55,238 nucleotides of DNA. Source: Lachnospiraceae bacterium. GTDB taxonomy: Bacteria > Bacillota > Clostridia > Lachnospirales > Lachnospiraceae. Shown here piece after piece: positions 17,074-25,830 of the stretch (positions within the stretch are counted from its first letter, which is position 1; every line of letters starts with the position of its first letter). The translations under genes were made by a program, and so were the position numbers. Where the stretch lies: NCBI GenBank assembly GCA_900766815.1, contig CAAFWV010000045.1, positions 1-55,238 on the forward strand, read 5' to 3'. Below the pieces are notes generated by a model. It was not told the DNA's origin, searched no databases, and was given only the letters and a program-made list of their open reading frames with translations.

Positions 17074-18735
17074 ATGAAAGTCAAATTAGGGTCGGGAATC
17101 AAGAGATTCTTCACGAAAATTGGTGGATGGATTAAGAAGCATAAGGTATTATCTGTAATTATTCTTCTTGCTGTTATAGGCATTATCTTCTTTGCAGTAA
17201 AGAGTGCGGGCAAGAAGGAAGAGATTCCGATTGTTGACAATACAGAGGTATTAACCAGGCAGACGATATCAAATATTGTATCGACCTCAGGCAAGATTGT
17301 AAGTGCAGACAGCAGGCAGATCATACTGCAGGATCTTGCCAAGTATGACGTAAGTACAATTGATGTTTCTCTTGGAGATGTGGTTAATGAAGGTGACCTT
17401 CTCTGCACAATTGATACTACGGAGCTTCAGAAGGAATATGATAACGCTAAGCAGAATCAGCAGACTGCAAGTATGAAGAACGGCAACGGCGTGGACCAGT
17501 CAGACAGACATCTCTATGACACACAGCTGGATGCGGTAAATGGCACCAACAGACTCATTGAGGCTGTTGATAAGGCTAATGCAGAGCTGAATACCAGGAA
17601 GGGTGAGCTTGCTGAGGCTGAGAGAGTATATGATGAAATCTTAAGAATATATGATGACAAATATAGCGAGGATGAATACTACAGCCTCCTGGAAGAACAG
17701 GCTAACGGTGATGATTCGCATGCTTCAAGACTTGCAGACCTCTCGCAGATGAAGGGATCGATAGAGGGAGCAAAGTCAAGCGTGGATGCTGCAATAAAGA
17801 GTGTTCAGGCAGCTGAGGAAGCAGTTGAGAAGGCTAAGCAGAATCTTGACGACAGCTATAGGGATACTGTTATCGGAGTAGAGGATGCGCTTGATACCAA
17901 TGCAGAGACCAAGTCGGGAGCTGTGAACGGTACCTATGATATTGACAAGACTGTTGAAACCTTAGGAAAAGCCTTAGAGGATGCTACAGTTAAGGCTCCT
18001 ATGTCAGGTACTGTAACAGCAATTAATTATAAGGCTGGTGATACCTATGCAGGTGATGCACTTATAACAATTGAGGATGCAAGCTCATATAAGATAGAAG
18101 CATCCGTAGATGAATATGATATATACAAGGTTAAGCCCGGTCAGAAGGTATTGTTCAAGACTAACGCTACCGGTACTGAGGAGCTTGAGGCAGTAGTAAC
18201 AGAGGTTGCACCCAGGGCTACAACTGCAGCAGCCGCATCCGGTTCTACATCCTCTTCTTCTGTGGCTTCATATAAGGTTGTCATGGATGTAATATCCAAG
18301 AATGAGAACTTAAGACTGGATATGAGTGTTAAGCTCAATATCACCGTAGAAGAGGTTCAGGATGTATTTGCAGTATCCTATGAGGCAATTCAGACGGATG
18401 AGGAAGGCAAGACATTCATCGAGGTAGAGGAAGGAAGTGCGGATATAAGTGGCATGGCTATGGCAGGAGCAGAAGGAGCTGATGCTCAGCCGGAGGATGC
18501 CGACGCAGAGAACACTGATATGAGCGCAGCTTCTGTCGGTGTAGCTGCAGGAGCCGATAATGGAGCAACAGAGATTCCGACAAAGAAGATATATGTCACC
18601 ACAGGCATGGAAGGTGATTATTATACAGAGATTTCGTCGCCTGAGCTTGAGGAAGGAATGATTGTAAGAATTCCTGCCAATGACATGGCGACAGATATAG
18701 ATGCACTTCTTGAGATGTCCAATGGAGGTATGTAA
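17074..18735 (+). CDS. Membrane-fusion adaptor protein of a MacAB/YknXYZ-like efflux system
   Basis: This 553-residue HlyD/MacA-family protein has a cytoplasmic basic start, one membrane segment (about 25-43) and a large extracytoplasmic part. A beta-barrel/lipoyl half-motif (VSTIDVSLGDVVNEGDLLCTID) precedes a coiled-coil hairpin (about 115-280), and the second lipoyl half follows (ATVKAPMSGTVTAI near 308-321). The membrane-proximal C-terminal part is interrupted by a low-complexity Ala/Glu/Asp/Gly segment at about 455-503, absent from typical relatives. Its stop overlaps the start of the ATPase gene by one base, and the permease follows. Together they resemble Firmicute systems exporting peptides or toxic compounds; the cargo is unknown. 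Confidence 0.9.
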   Translation: MKVKLGSGIKRFFTKIGGWIKKHKVLSVIILLAVIGIIFFAVKSAGKKEEIPIVDNTEVLTRQTISNIVSTSGKIVSADSRQIILQDLAKYDVSTIDVSLGDVVNEGDLLCTIDTTELQKEYDNAKQNQQTASMKNGNGVDQSDRHLYDTQLDAVNGTNRLIEAVDKANAELNTRKGELAEAERVYDEILRIYDDKYSEDEYYSLLEEQANGDDSHASRLADLSQMKGSIEGAKSSVDAAIKSVQAAEEAVEKAKQNLDDSYRDTVIGVEDALDTNAETKSGAVNGTYDIDKTVETLGKALEDATVKAPMSGTVTAINYKAGDTYAGDALITIEDASSYKIEASVDEYDIYKVKPGQKVLFKTNATGTEELEAVVTEVAPRATTAAAASGSTSSSSVASYKVVMDVISKNENLRLDMSVKLNITVEEVQDVFAVSYEAIQTDEEGKTFIEVEEGSADISGMAMAGAEGADAQPEDADAENTDMSAASVGVAAGADNGATEIPTKKIYVTTGMEGDYYTEISSPELEEGMIVRIPANDMATDIDALLEMSNGGM

Positions 18736-19448
18736 TGGAGAAGAAGATAATTGAGATGCGCGGAATTGTTAAGCGCTTCTTTATCGGTTCTCCTAACGAA
18801 ATTGAAGTGCTTAAGGGAATTGACCTTGATGTATATGAGGGTGAGTTCTTAGCAGTTGTGGGTCAGTCCGGTTCCGGCAAATCCACACTTATGAATATTA
18901 TCGGTACATTGGATCGACCGACTGAGGGTTCATATATTCTTGATGGAATCAATATCAGTGAATCCAAGGATAAGGAGCTGTCGGGTATCAGAAATAAGAA
19001 GATAGGCTTTGTATTCCAGACCTATAACCTTATTGCCAAAACCGATGCAATTAAGAACGTTGAGGTTCCTATGCTTTATGCGGGCATGAGCATGAGGGAG
19101 AGACATGAGAAGAGCAGAGAGCTTCTGGAAATGGTTGGTATGAGCGACCGAATCCACCATTTACCTGAGGAGCTGTCGGGAGGCCAGAAGCAGAGAGTGG
19201 CAATAGCAAGAGCCATGGCTAACGACCCTTCGATAATTCTTGCCGATGAGCCTACGGGTGCGCTGGATTCACAGACCGGTAGAATGGTTATGGATATCTT
19301 CCATGAATTGCATGATAAGCATGGCAAGACCATAGTACTTATAACGCATTCACCTGAGCTTGCTGAGGAGTGTGAGAGAATAATCACAATCAAGGACGGC
19401 GAGATTATCGGTGAGAGAAAGGGAGGTGGACGTAATGCTTCTGATTGA
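18735..19448 (+). CDS. ABC transporter ATP-binding protein (MacB/LolD-type)
   Basis: The 237-residue ATPase has Walker A GQSGSGKST at 43-51, the Q-loop in FVFQTYNL, signature LSGGQKQRVAIARAM and Walker B ILADEPTGALD, all intact, with His in ITHSPE. The insertion sequences are typical of the MacB/LolD/FtsE group that powers mechanotransmission rather than classical transport. It overlaps the adaptor by 1 base and the permease by 14 bases, so the three proteins are probably made together. Confidence 0.95.
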   Translation: MEKKIIEMRGIVKRFFIGSPNEIEVLKGIDLDVYEGEFLAVVGQSGSGKSTLMNIIGTLDRPTEGSYILDGINISESKDKELSGIRNKKIGFVFQTYNLIAKTDAIKNVEVPMLYAGMSMRERHEKSRELLEMVGMSDRIHHLPEELSGGQKQRVAIARAMANDPSIILADEPTGALDSQTGRMVMDIFHELHDKHGKTIVLITHSPELAEECERIITIKDGEIIGERKGGGRNASD

Positions 19449-20718
19449 AAATATTCGTCTGGCTCTCAACGGACTCAAAGCCAACAAGATGCGCGCACTG
19501 CTTACAATGCTCGGTATCATTATCGGAATATCTTCGGTCATCGCCATCATGACGGTGGGCAATTCACTCACGGTATTCATGAATGAGGCCTACGCAGACA
19601 TGGGTATTAACAATATCGATGTTATGGTCGAGAGGAGGATGACGGAGGAAGAGATGAACGGCTCCGGCTTCTACGGAGGCGGCATGTACAAGGAGCCTAA
19701 GGATTCGGATTACCTGTCATCACAGATTATCAGTGACTACCTTGAGAAATTCGAGGGAAGAGTAGACTATATTATTCTTCAGGAATATGTCAGTGCGAAC
19801 AGCATAACTGAGGGAGACAGATACGCATATATCGATGCCTATGGTGTTAACTACGGCAAACTTAAGATGGATGATATCAACCTTCTTAAGGGAAGGTTCT
19901 TCACCGAGAATGAGATGAGTGGCGGTAAAATGGTATGTATCGTGTCTGATTATACAGTTGACAATATGTATGACGGCGATATGGAGCAGGCCATCGGTTC
20001 AATTCTTACCGTACCGGTTGGTGATAAAAACTATGATTTCACCATCGTCGGAATATATGAATATAAGCAGTCGCAGTTTGACTTCAATAATACAAGCAAG
20101 AAGGACACATCAACTAACTTCTACATGCCGGTCACGGCAGCCAAGCGAATCAACCATTCAGAGTACTATCAGTACTTCAATGTCGTTCCTGTACCCGGAA
20201 CGGACGTGAATACGCTTGTAGATGACACGATGAACTTCTTCAATACAAAGTATTATACGGAGTCATCGCCCTTCGATGTATGGGCATATTCAATGTCAAG
20301 CTACATGGAAGAGATGAATACCATGATGAACACATCGACCATCGCAATCTCGGTTATTGCAGGTATCGCCCTTTTAGTAGGCGGTATCGGAGTTATGAAC
20401 ATCATGCTGGTATCAATCACTGAGAGAACCAGGGAAATCGGTACCAGGAAGGCACTCGGAGCGCCTAACAGCTCAATTCGAATACAATTTATTGTAGAAT
20501 CCATAGTAATCTGTATAATTGGTGGTACAATAGGTATGGTACTTGGATTCGGACTTGGAGCATTGGGATGTAAGCTTACCCAGACACCGGTTTCATTCTC
20601 ACTGTCGAGTGTGGTTATTTCGGTAGGCTTCTCACTTGCTATCGGAGTCTTCTTCGGATATTATCCTGCCAATAAGGCAGCGAAGCTTGATCCGATTGAG
20701 GCTCTCAGATACGAATAG
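19435..20718 (+). CDS. MacB-like ABC transporter permease (FtsX fold)
   Basis: The 427-residue permease has one N-terminal membrane segment (about 20-42, MLGIIIGISSVIAIM), a large extracytoplasmic MacB periplasmic-core-like domain to about residue 295, and three membrane segments near the C-terminus. The motif TERTREIGTRKALGAPNSSI is characteristic of the FtsX/MacB permease family. The ATG at 19435 has GGGAGGTGG 6-14 bases upstream and lies within the end of the ATPase gene. Unlike Gram-negative MacB, the ATPase is a separate chain, as in YknYZ. Confidence 0.94.
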   Translation: MLLIENIRLALNGLKANKMRALLTMLGIIIGISSVIAIMTVGNSLTVFMNEAYADMGINNIDVMVERRMTEEEMNGSGFYGGGMYKEPKDSDYLSSQIISDYLEKFEGRVDYIILQEYVSANSITEGDRYAYIDAYGVNYGKLKMDDINLLKGRFFTENEMSGGKMVCIVSDYTVDNMYDGDMEQAIGSILTVPVGDKNYDFTIVGIYEYKQSQFDFNNTSKKDTSTNFYMPVTAAKRINHSEYYQYFNVVPVPGTDVNTLVDDTMNFFNTKYYTESSPFDVWAYSMSSYMEEMNTMMNTSTIAISVIAGIALLVGGIGVMNIMLVSITERTREIGTRKALGAPNSSIRIQFIVESIVICIIGGTIGMVLGFGLGALGCKLTQTPVSFSLSSVVISVGFSLAIGVFFGYYPANKAAKLDPIEALRYE

Positions 20719-20728
20719 AAGGATTTCG

Positions 20729-20764
20729 CAGGATACTTCGGACCGGACGGTACGCAGTATCCTG
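20729..20764 (+). repeat. Inverted repeat between the permease gene and proC
   Basis: A perfect 9-base stem (CAGGATACT against AGTATCCTG) encloses an 18-base loop that itself contains a small ACC/GGT hairpin. The following bases are TTGTATTT rather than a T tract, so it would be at best a weak terminator. It sits 20 bases before the proC start. Confidence 0.5.
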
Positions 20765-20784
20765 TTGTATTTAGGAGGTTGGCT

Positions 20785-21564
20785 ATGAGAATAGGATTTA
20801 TTGGAATGGGTAATATGGCTCAGGCAATGGCAGCGGGCTTTATTTACAGTGGCAAAATCGATGGCACTGACGTATACGCCTTCGCACCGCATCAGGACAA
20901 GCTGAAGGCCAATGCCGGTAAGATTGGCTTTGTGCCGGCACCTACCGTCAAGGCTCTGGTTCAGAGTGTGGACACGGTAATTATTGCATGTAAGCCTTAT
21001 CAGATAGAGGAAGTACTAAAGAATGTGGCATCTGACCTTGAGGGTAAGGCCCTGGTATCGGTTGCCGCAGGCTGGGGTTATGAGCAATACGAGGCTATAC
21101 TTGGAAATAAGGTAAGGATTCAGTGTATCATGCCCAACACTCCGTCCATGGTAGGAGAGGGTGTGCTTCTCTTCGAGAATAAGAATTCCCTAACCGATAA
21201 TGAGAAAAGCGAAATCATTGATTTATTCTCATGTCTGGGTCTTGTTGAGGAGATTCCTTCAGCGCTTATGGGCATCGGAGGCGCAATATCGGGCTGCGGA
21301 CCGGCCTTCATGGATATGATAATGGAAAGCTATGCGGATGCTGCCGTAAAGTATGGAGTCCCAAGAACACTGGCATATAAGCTTGTAGCTCAGACAATGC
21401 TTGGTTCTGCCAAGCTTGAGCTTCAGAGCGGTTCACATCCGGGAGCCCTTAAGGATGCAGTATGCTCACCGGGTGGAACTACAATAAGAGGAGTTGCGGC
21501 TCTTGAGAAGGCAGGCTTAAGGGGTGCCTGCATAGACTGCATTGATGCCATAATGAATAAGTAA
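20785..21564 (+). CDS. proC: Pyrroline-5-carboxylate reductase
   Basis: ProC reduces pyrroline-5-carboxylate to proline with NAD(P)H. The 259-residue protein begins with the dinucleotide-binding GFIGMGNMAQAM, and its C-terminal helical domain has the signature region ending SPGGTTIRGVAALE. AGGAGG at 20773-20778 is 6 bases from the ATG at 20785; a TTG at 20779 abuts the binding site and is too close to be the start. No other proline biosynthesis gene is nearby. It lies ahead of the GGDEF-like gene, with a 68-base gap. Confidence 0.95.
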   Translation: MRIGFIGMGNMAQAMAAGFIYSGKIDGTDVYAFAPHQDKLKANAGKIGFVPAPTVKALVQSVDTVIIACKPYQIEEVLKNVASDLEGKALVSVAAGWGYEQYEAILGNKVRIQCIMPNTPSMVGEGVLLFENKNSLTDNEKSEIIDLFSCLGLVEEIPSALMGIGGAISGCGPAFMDMIMESYADAAVKYGVPRTLAYKLVAQTMLGSAKLELQSGSHPGALKDAVCSPGGTTIRGVAALEKAGLRGACIDCIDAIMNK

Positions 21565-21632
21565 ATTCTTGCGATGCGATGTTGTAAATGGTAGAATTTA
21601 GGAAAGCAAATGTATTATTTCGGGAGGGCTGT

Positions 21633-22556
21633 ATGGCATACGGATCAATTCCTTTGGACAAGAGACTGAAGGACAATATCAGGAATTATAAACTTAGCTC
21701 ACTTATAGATATGGAAGCAATCTTAGAGCTTATCAAGGCAGTAAGCAAGACTACAGGGGTTGAGGTCCTGGTTACTGAGAGACATGGTGAGAAGGTAATT
21801 GCTACCGGCAAGTGGGCAGGTATTAATATTGACGTGGACGAGAATCCAGGTGTCAAGGTAAGAGTGCTTGACAGAACAATTGCGCATATTTATGCAGACT
21901 ATGATGCGGTGGATGAGTCTCTAAGAGATGAGGCTGCCCTTATTGTGGACTGTGTAATTAAGAGCATTGAGAATATGGCTGATAAGACATACCGCTCAAG
22001 AGAGCTTGCAATCTATGTTGATGAGCTTGAGGCTAAGCTGTCCAAGGAGAGCTACCAGGCCAAGCACGGAGACAAGACTGACGAGCTTACGGGTGTACTT
22101 AACCATGCATATTTTGATAACAGGATTAAGATTATTGACAGGTCACAGGTTGTTCCGGTTGCCGCTATATGTATTAATATCAATGACTGGAAGTATGTTA
22201 ATGACCGCTACGGTGATGAGGAGAGCGACAGGCTTATTGCCACGGTTGCCGGAATCATCAGCGATGAAGCCAAGCCTGATTATGTAATCGGCAGGGTTGA
22301 CGGAGATGTATTCAATGTTGTTATTCCAATGCCTGCAGACAACGAGTCTGAAGAATATATTGACAGGGTAAGGCAGCGTATGGATTCCTTCGAGGATGAG
22401 CATATTGCACCCAGTGTTGCGATTGGACTCAGCTACAAGAATAACGTCGAGAAGACCATGGAGGATGCATTATCAGATGCTGAGTATGCCATGTTCGAGA
22501 ATAAGATAGAGGTCAAGAACGCTCCCGGTTATTTGGATAGACTGCACAAAGAATAA
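21633..22556 (+). CDS. Degenerate GGDEF-domain protein with N-terminal GAF-like sensor region
   Basis: The 307-residue soluble protein has an N-terminal region (about 25-115) that may be a GAF-like or PocR-like sensor fold, a short coiled-coil linker (120-142), and a C-terminal domain starting DELTGVLNHAYFDN that aligns by eye with GGDEF domains. The catalytic signature is altered: GGDEF reads DGDVF at 223-227, losing the glutamate, and the first metal aspartate position is Asn (ININDWKYVND). It is therefore likely not an active diguanylate cyclase and may bind a nucleotide or act as a scaffold. The ATG at 21633 has GGGAGG 5 bases upstream; an in-frame start at 21588 is less well supported. 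Confidence 0.82.
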   Translation: MAYGSIPLDKRLKDNIRNYKLSSLIDMEAILELIKAVSKTTGVEVLVTERHGEKVIATGKWAGINIDVDENPGVKVRVLDRTIAHIYADYDAVDESLRDEAALIVDCVIKSIENMADKTYRSRELAIYVDELEAKLSKESYQAKHGDKTDELTGVLNHAYFDNRIKIIDRSQVVPVAAICININDWKYVNDRYGDEESDRLIATVAGIISDEAKPDYVIGRVDGDVFNVVIPMPADNESEEYIDRVRQRMDSFEDEHIAPSVAIGLSYKNNVEKTMEDALSDAEYAMFENKIEVKNAPGYLDRLHKE

Positions 22557-22577
22557 TGGTCGAAAAGGAGTGATAAT

Positions 22578-23612
22578 ATGAAGAAAATTGTATTCTTTGA
22601 TGCGAAGGATTATGATATACAATCCTTTGACAAGGCTAATGAGGGCGGGGAATACGAGATTAAGTATTATGAGACCAGACTGTCTATGGATACTGTATCC
22701 CTTGCAAAGGGAGCAGATGTTGTCTGTGTATTCGTTAATGACGATGTAGGAGCAGACGTAATTGACGCTCTGTGCGATATGGGAGTAAAGCTTATTGCCC
22801 TCAGATGCGCAGGCTATAACAATGTTGATATTGAGAGAGCTTATGGAAGAATCAATGTTGTAAGAGTGCCCGCTTATTCACCCTATGCAGTTGCGGAGCA
22901 TGCTATGGCACTACTGCTTACAAGTGTTAGAAGGATTCACAAGGCCTATAACAGAACAAGAGATTATAACTTCTCACTCAGCGGACTTACAGGCTTCGAC
23001 CTTCATGGCAAGACAGTCGGAGTAATCGGTACAGGTAAGATAGGAAGAATCTTCATCGATATCTGTAAGGGCTTTGGCATGAATATCATATGCTACGACA
23101 AGTTCCCACAGGAGAATTCGGGACTGAATTATGTATCCCTTGATGAGATATGGGAGAAGAGTGACATTATCTCCTTCCATTGTCCACTGACTGATGAGAA
23201 TCACCATATGGTGAATGCCGATTCAATAGCTAAGATGAAGAAGGGTGTGATTCTGATTAATACATCAAGAGGCGCTCTCATCGATGCGGACGCCCTGGTT
23301 ACCGGAATCAAGGACAGGAAGATTGGAGCTGCCTGCCTCGATGTATATGAGGAGGAGAGCGATGTCTTCTTCCATGACAGGTCCGGTCATATCATCGACG
23401 ATGACACTCTGGCAAGACTGATATCCATGCCGAATGTTATCGTGACCTCGCATCAGGCCTTCCTTACAGAGGAAGCTCTGAGCAATATCGCAGATACAAC
23501 CTTAAACAATATCAAACAGTTCTTCGAGACTGACAGATGTGACAATGAGATTTGCTACAAGTGTCAGAAGTTCGCGGGCTGTCCGAAGAAGCATCTGAAT
23601 AAGTGCTTCTGA
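22578..23612 (+). CDS. D-2-hydroxyacid dehydrogenase (D-lactate dehydrogenase-like) with Cys-rich tail
   Basis: The 344-residue enzyme has the NAD-binding GTGKIGR at 151-157 and the family catalytic set: Arg231 (NTSRGAL), a Glu in YEEE near 258-260, and His292 (TSHQAFLT). Overall it resembles the fermentative D-lactate dehydrogenase branch (HAMALLL, YNFSLSGLTGFDLHGK). The last 24 residues add five cysteines (321, 326, 329, 335 and 343, spacing C-X4-C-X2-C-X5-C-X7-C), which is not part of the usual enzyme. Such a tail could bind zinc or an iron-sulfur cluster, but that is inference. AAAGGAG lies 8 bases before the ATG, and a terminator follows. Confidence 0.9.
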   Translation: MKKIVFFDAKDYDIQSFDKANEGGEYEIKYYETRLSMDTVSLAKGADVVCVFVNDDVGADVIDALCDMGVKLIALRCAGYNNVDIERAYGRINVVRVPAYSPYAVAEHAMALLLTSVRRIHKAYNRTRDYNFSLSGLTGFDLHGKTVGVIGTGKIGRIFIDICKGFGMNIICYDKFPQENSGLNYVSLDEIWEKSDIISFHCPLTDENHHMVNADSIAKMKKGVILINTSRGALIDADALVTGIKDRKIGAACLDVYEEESDVFFHDRSGHIIDDDTLARLISMPNVIVTSHQAFLTEEALSNIADTTLNNIKQFFETDRCDNEICYKCQKFAGCPKKHLNKCF

Positions 23613-23633
23613 TTCAAAGTGTCAGTACCACGT

Positions 23634-23649
23634 GCTTTTACGTAAAAGC
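23634..23649. repeat. 16-base perfect palindrome
   Basis: GCTTTTACGTAAAAGC is self-complementary over all 16 bases. It lies between the dehydrogenase stop and the terminator. It is compact and has no loop, which suits a dimeric protein's binding site more than an RNA hairpin. Confidence 0.5.
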
Positions 23650-23672
23650 GCTCACAACTTACATATTAAAAG

Positions 23673-23711
23673 CAAGGCAGGAGATTAACGGTCTTCCTGC
23701 CTTGTTTTTTT
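23673..23711 (+). terminator. Strong intrinsic terminator after the dehydrogenase
   Basis: The 10-base stem CAAGGCAGGA/TCCTGCCTTG has a 12-base loop and is followed by seven T (23705-23711). It closes the unit before groES. Confidence 0.9.
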
Positions 23712-23756
23712 AAATATAAACAAAATATTAAATGTGTAAATAATACAATTTAGGGG

Positions 23757-23784
23757 TTGCAATATGAAAAAAAGTGATTACAAT
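23757..23784 (+). promoter_or_regulatory. Predicted groESL promoter
   Basis: TTGCAA at 23757-23762 is followed after 16 bases by TACAAT at 23779-23784. The predicted transcription start lies just before the CIRCE element, as is usual for HrcA-controlled operons. Confidence 0.7.
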
Positions 23785-23801
23785 AGAAAAAGTAGTGATT
23801 G

Positions 23802-23828
23802 TTAGCACTCTATTGGGTCGAGTGATAA
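23802..23828 (+). promoter_or_regulatory. CIRCE operator (HrcA binding site)
   Basis: TTAGCACTC, 9 spacer bases, then GAGTGATAA. The consensus right arm is GAGTGCTAA, so there is one mismatch. Position between promoter and groES fits repression by HrcA. Confidence 0.93.
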
Positions 23829-23874
23829 TCACATAAAAGCTTTAATATAAAGTATTTACAGGAGGCGAATGAAA

Positions 23875-24162
23875 ATGAAATTAGTTCCATTAGGTGACAG
23901 AGTTGTTCTTAAGGCGCTGGTAGCAGAAGAAACTACCAAGTCAGGAATTGTACTTCCGGGTCAGAATAAGGAGAAGCCACAGCAGGCTGAAGTTATTGCT
24001 GTAGGTCCCGGCGGAATGGTTAACGGCAATGAAGTTAAGATGGAAGTCAGTGTTGGCGATAAGGTTATCTACTCTAAGTATTCAGGAACAGAGGTTAAGG
24101 TAGATGAGGATGAGGAGTACATCATCGTATCGCAGTCAGATATTCTTGCAATAATTAAGTAA
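23875..24162 (+). CDS. groES: Co-chaperonin GroES (Hsp10)
   Basis: GroES caps the GroEL folding chamber. The 95-residue protein has the family start MKLVPLGDRVVLK, the mobile-loop region (about 15-30, EETTKSGIVLPG) and the C-terminal barrel ending EYIIVSQSDILAII. I take the ATG at 23875, 9 bases after AGGAGG, because it gives the usual length; an ATG six bases upstream (23869) is also possible but only 3 bases from the binding site. It is preceded by CIRCE and followed 19 bases later by groEL. Confidence 0.97.
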   Translation: MKLVPLGDRVVLKALVAEETTKSGIVLPGQNKEKPQQAEVIAVGPGGMVNGNEVKMEVSVGDKVIYSKYSGTEVKVDEDEEYIIVSQSDILAIIK

Positions 24163-24181
24163 TTCTAAGGAGGCATTTACA

Positions 24182-25804
24182 ATGGCTAAGGAAATTAAGT
24201 ACGGAGCAGAGGCTCGTGCAGCATTAGAAAACGGTGTCAATCAGTTAGCTGACACAGTAAGAGTAACACTTGGACCTAAGGGTCGTAACGTAGTATTGGA
24301 CAAGTCATTCGGAGCACCACTTATTACTAATGACGGTGTTACAATTGCTAAGGAAATCGAGCTTAAGGATCCATTCGAGAACATGGGTGCTCAGCTTGTT
24401 AAGGAAGTTGCAACAAAGACTAATGATGTTGCCGGTGACGGTACAACAACAGCTACAGTTCTTGCACAGTCAATGATTCATGAAGGAATCAAGAACCTGG
24501 CAGCAGGAGCTAACCCCATCATCTTAAGAAAAGGTATGAAGAAGGCTACAGACTGTGCAGTTGAGGCAATTGCCAAGATGAGCTCTAAGGTAAACGGCAA
24601 GGAGCATATCGCAAGAGTAGCTGCAATCTCAGCAGGCGACGAGCAGGTAGGTGAGCTTGTAGCAGATGCTATGGAGAAGGTTACAGGCGACGGCGTTATT
24701 ACAATAGAAGAGTCTAAGACAATGCAGACTGAGCTTGACCTTGTTGAAGGTATGCAGTTCGACAGAGGTTATCTCTCAGCTTATATGGTTACAGATACAG
24801 AGAAGATGGAAGCTGTTCTCAGCAATCCATACATTCTCATTACAGATAAGAAGATTTCCAATATCCAGGAGATTCTTCCCGTACTTGAGCAGATTCATCA
24901 GTCAGGTACACCATTACTTATCATCGCAGAGGATGTTGAGGGTGAGGCACTCTCTACACTTATCTTGAATAAGCTTCGTGGTATCTTCAACGTAGTAGCA
25001 GTCAAGGCTCCCGGCTACGGTGACAGACGTAAGGCTATGCTTGAGGATATCGCAATCCTTACAGGTGGTACAGTAATCTCTGAGGAACTTGGTCTTGACC
25101 TTAAGACAACTACTCTCGATCAGCTTGGTCGTGCTAAGAGCGTTAAGGTTCAGAAGGAGAATACAGTTATCGTTGAGGGTGCAGGCGACAAGGCTGCAAT
25201 TGACGGACGTATCAAGGTTATCAAGAACCAGATTGAGACAACCACCTCAGACTTCGATAAAGAGAAGCTCCAGGAGAGACTGGCTAAGCTTGCAGGCGGT
25301 GTAGCAGTTATCCGTGTAGGTGCCGCAACAGAGACAGAGATGAAGGAAGCTAAGCTTCGTCTTGAGGATGCTTTAGCTGCAACAAAGGCAGCAGTTGAGG
25401 AAGGTATCATCCAGGGTGGTGGTTCAGCTTACATCCACGCTTCTAAGGAAGTTGCTAAGCTTGCTGATTCACTTGACGGCGACGAGAAGACAGGTGCCAA
25501 GATCGTGCTCAAGGCTCTCGAGGCTCCTCTGTTCCACATCGCAGCCAATGCAGGTCTTGAAGGCTCAGTAATCATCAACAAGGTTCGTGAGTCAGAGGTT
25601 GGTATCGGATTCGATGCACTCAAGGAGGAGTACGTAGACATGGTTAAGGTTGGTATCCTCGACCCTGCCAAGGTTACACGTTCAGCTCTTCAGAACGCAA
25701 CCAGTGTGGCATCAACTCTCCTTACAACAGAGTCAGTTGTTGCCACAATTAAGGAGCCGGAACCTCCGATGCCTCAGGGCGGTATGGACGGCGGCATGTA
25801 CTAA
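24182..25804 (+). CDS. groEL: Chaperonin GroEL (Hsp60)
   Basis: GroEL forms the double-ring ATP-driven folding chamber. The 540-residue length is normal. Recognisable segments are LGPKGRNVVLDKSFGAP near 31-47, the ATP-binding GDGTTTATVLAQ near 85-96, VKAPGYGDRRKAMLEDIA in the apical domain and the Gly/Met-rich C-terminus ending GGMDGGMY. AAGGAGG is 8 bases before the ATG. It is coregulated with groES through CIRCE and followed by a strong terminator. Confidence 0.98.
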   Translation: MAKEIKYGAEARAALENGVNQLADTVRVTLGPKGRNVVLDKSFGAPLITNDGVTIAKEIELKDPFENMGAQLVKEVATKTNDVAGDGTTTATVLAQSMIHEGIKNLAAGANPIILRKGMKKATDCAVEAIAKMSSKVNGKEHIARVAAISAGDEQVGELVADAMEKVTGDGVITIEESKTMQTELDLVEGMQFDRGYLSAYMVTDTEKMEAVLSNPYILITDKKISNIQEILPVLEQIHQSGTPLLIIAEDVEGEALSTLILNKLRGIFNVVAVKAPGYGDRRKAMLEDIAILTGGTVISEELGLDLKTTTLDQLGRAKSVKVQKENTVIVEGAGDKAAIDGRIKVIKNQIETTTSDFDKEKLQERLAKLAGGVAVIRVGAATETEMKEAKLRLEDALAATKAAVEEGIIQGGGSAYIHASKEVAKLADSLDGDEKTGAKIVLKALEAPLFHIAANAGLEGSVIINKVRESEVGIGFDALKEEYVDMVKVGILDPAKVTRSALQNATSVASTLLTTESVVATIKEPEPPMPQGGMDGGMY

Positions 25805-25830
25805 GCGCTCCATACAATACAGACTATTCC

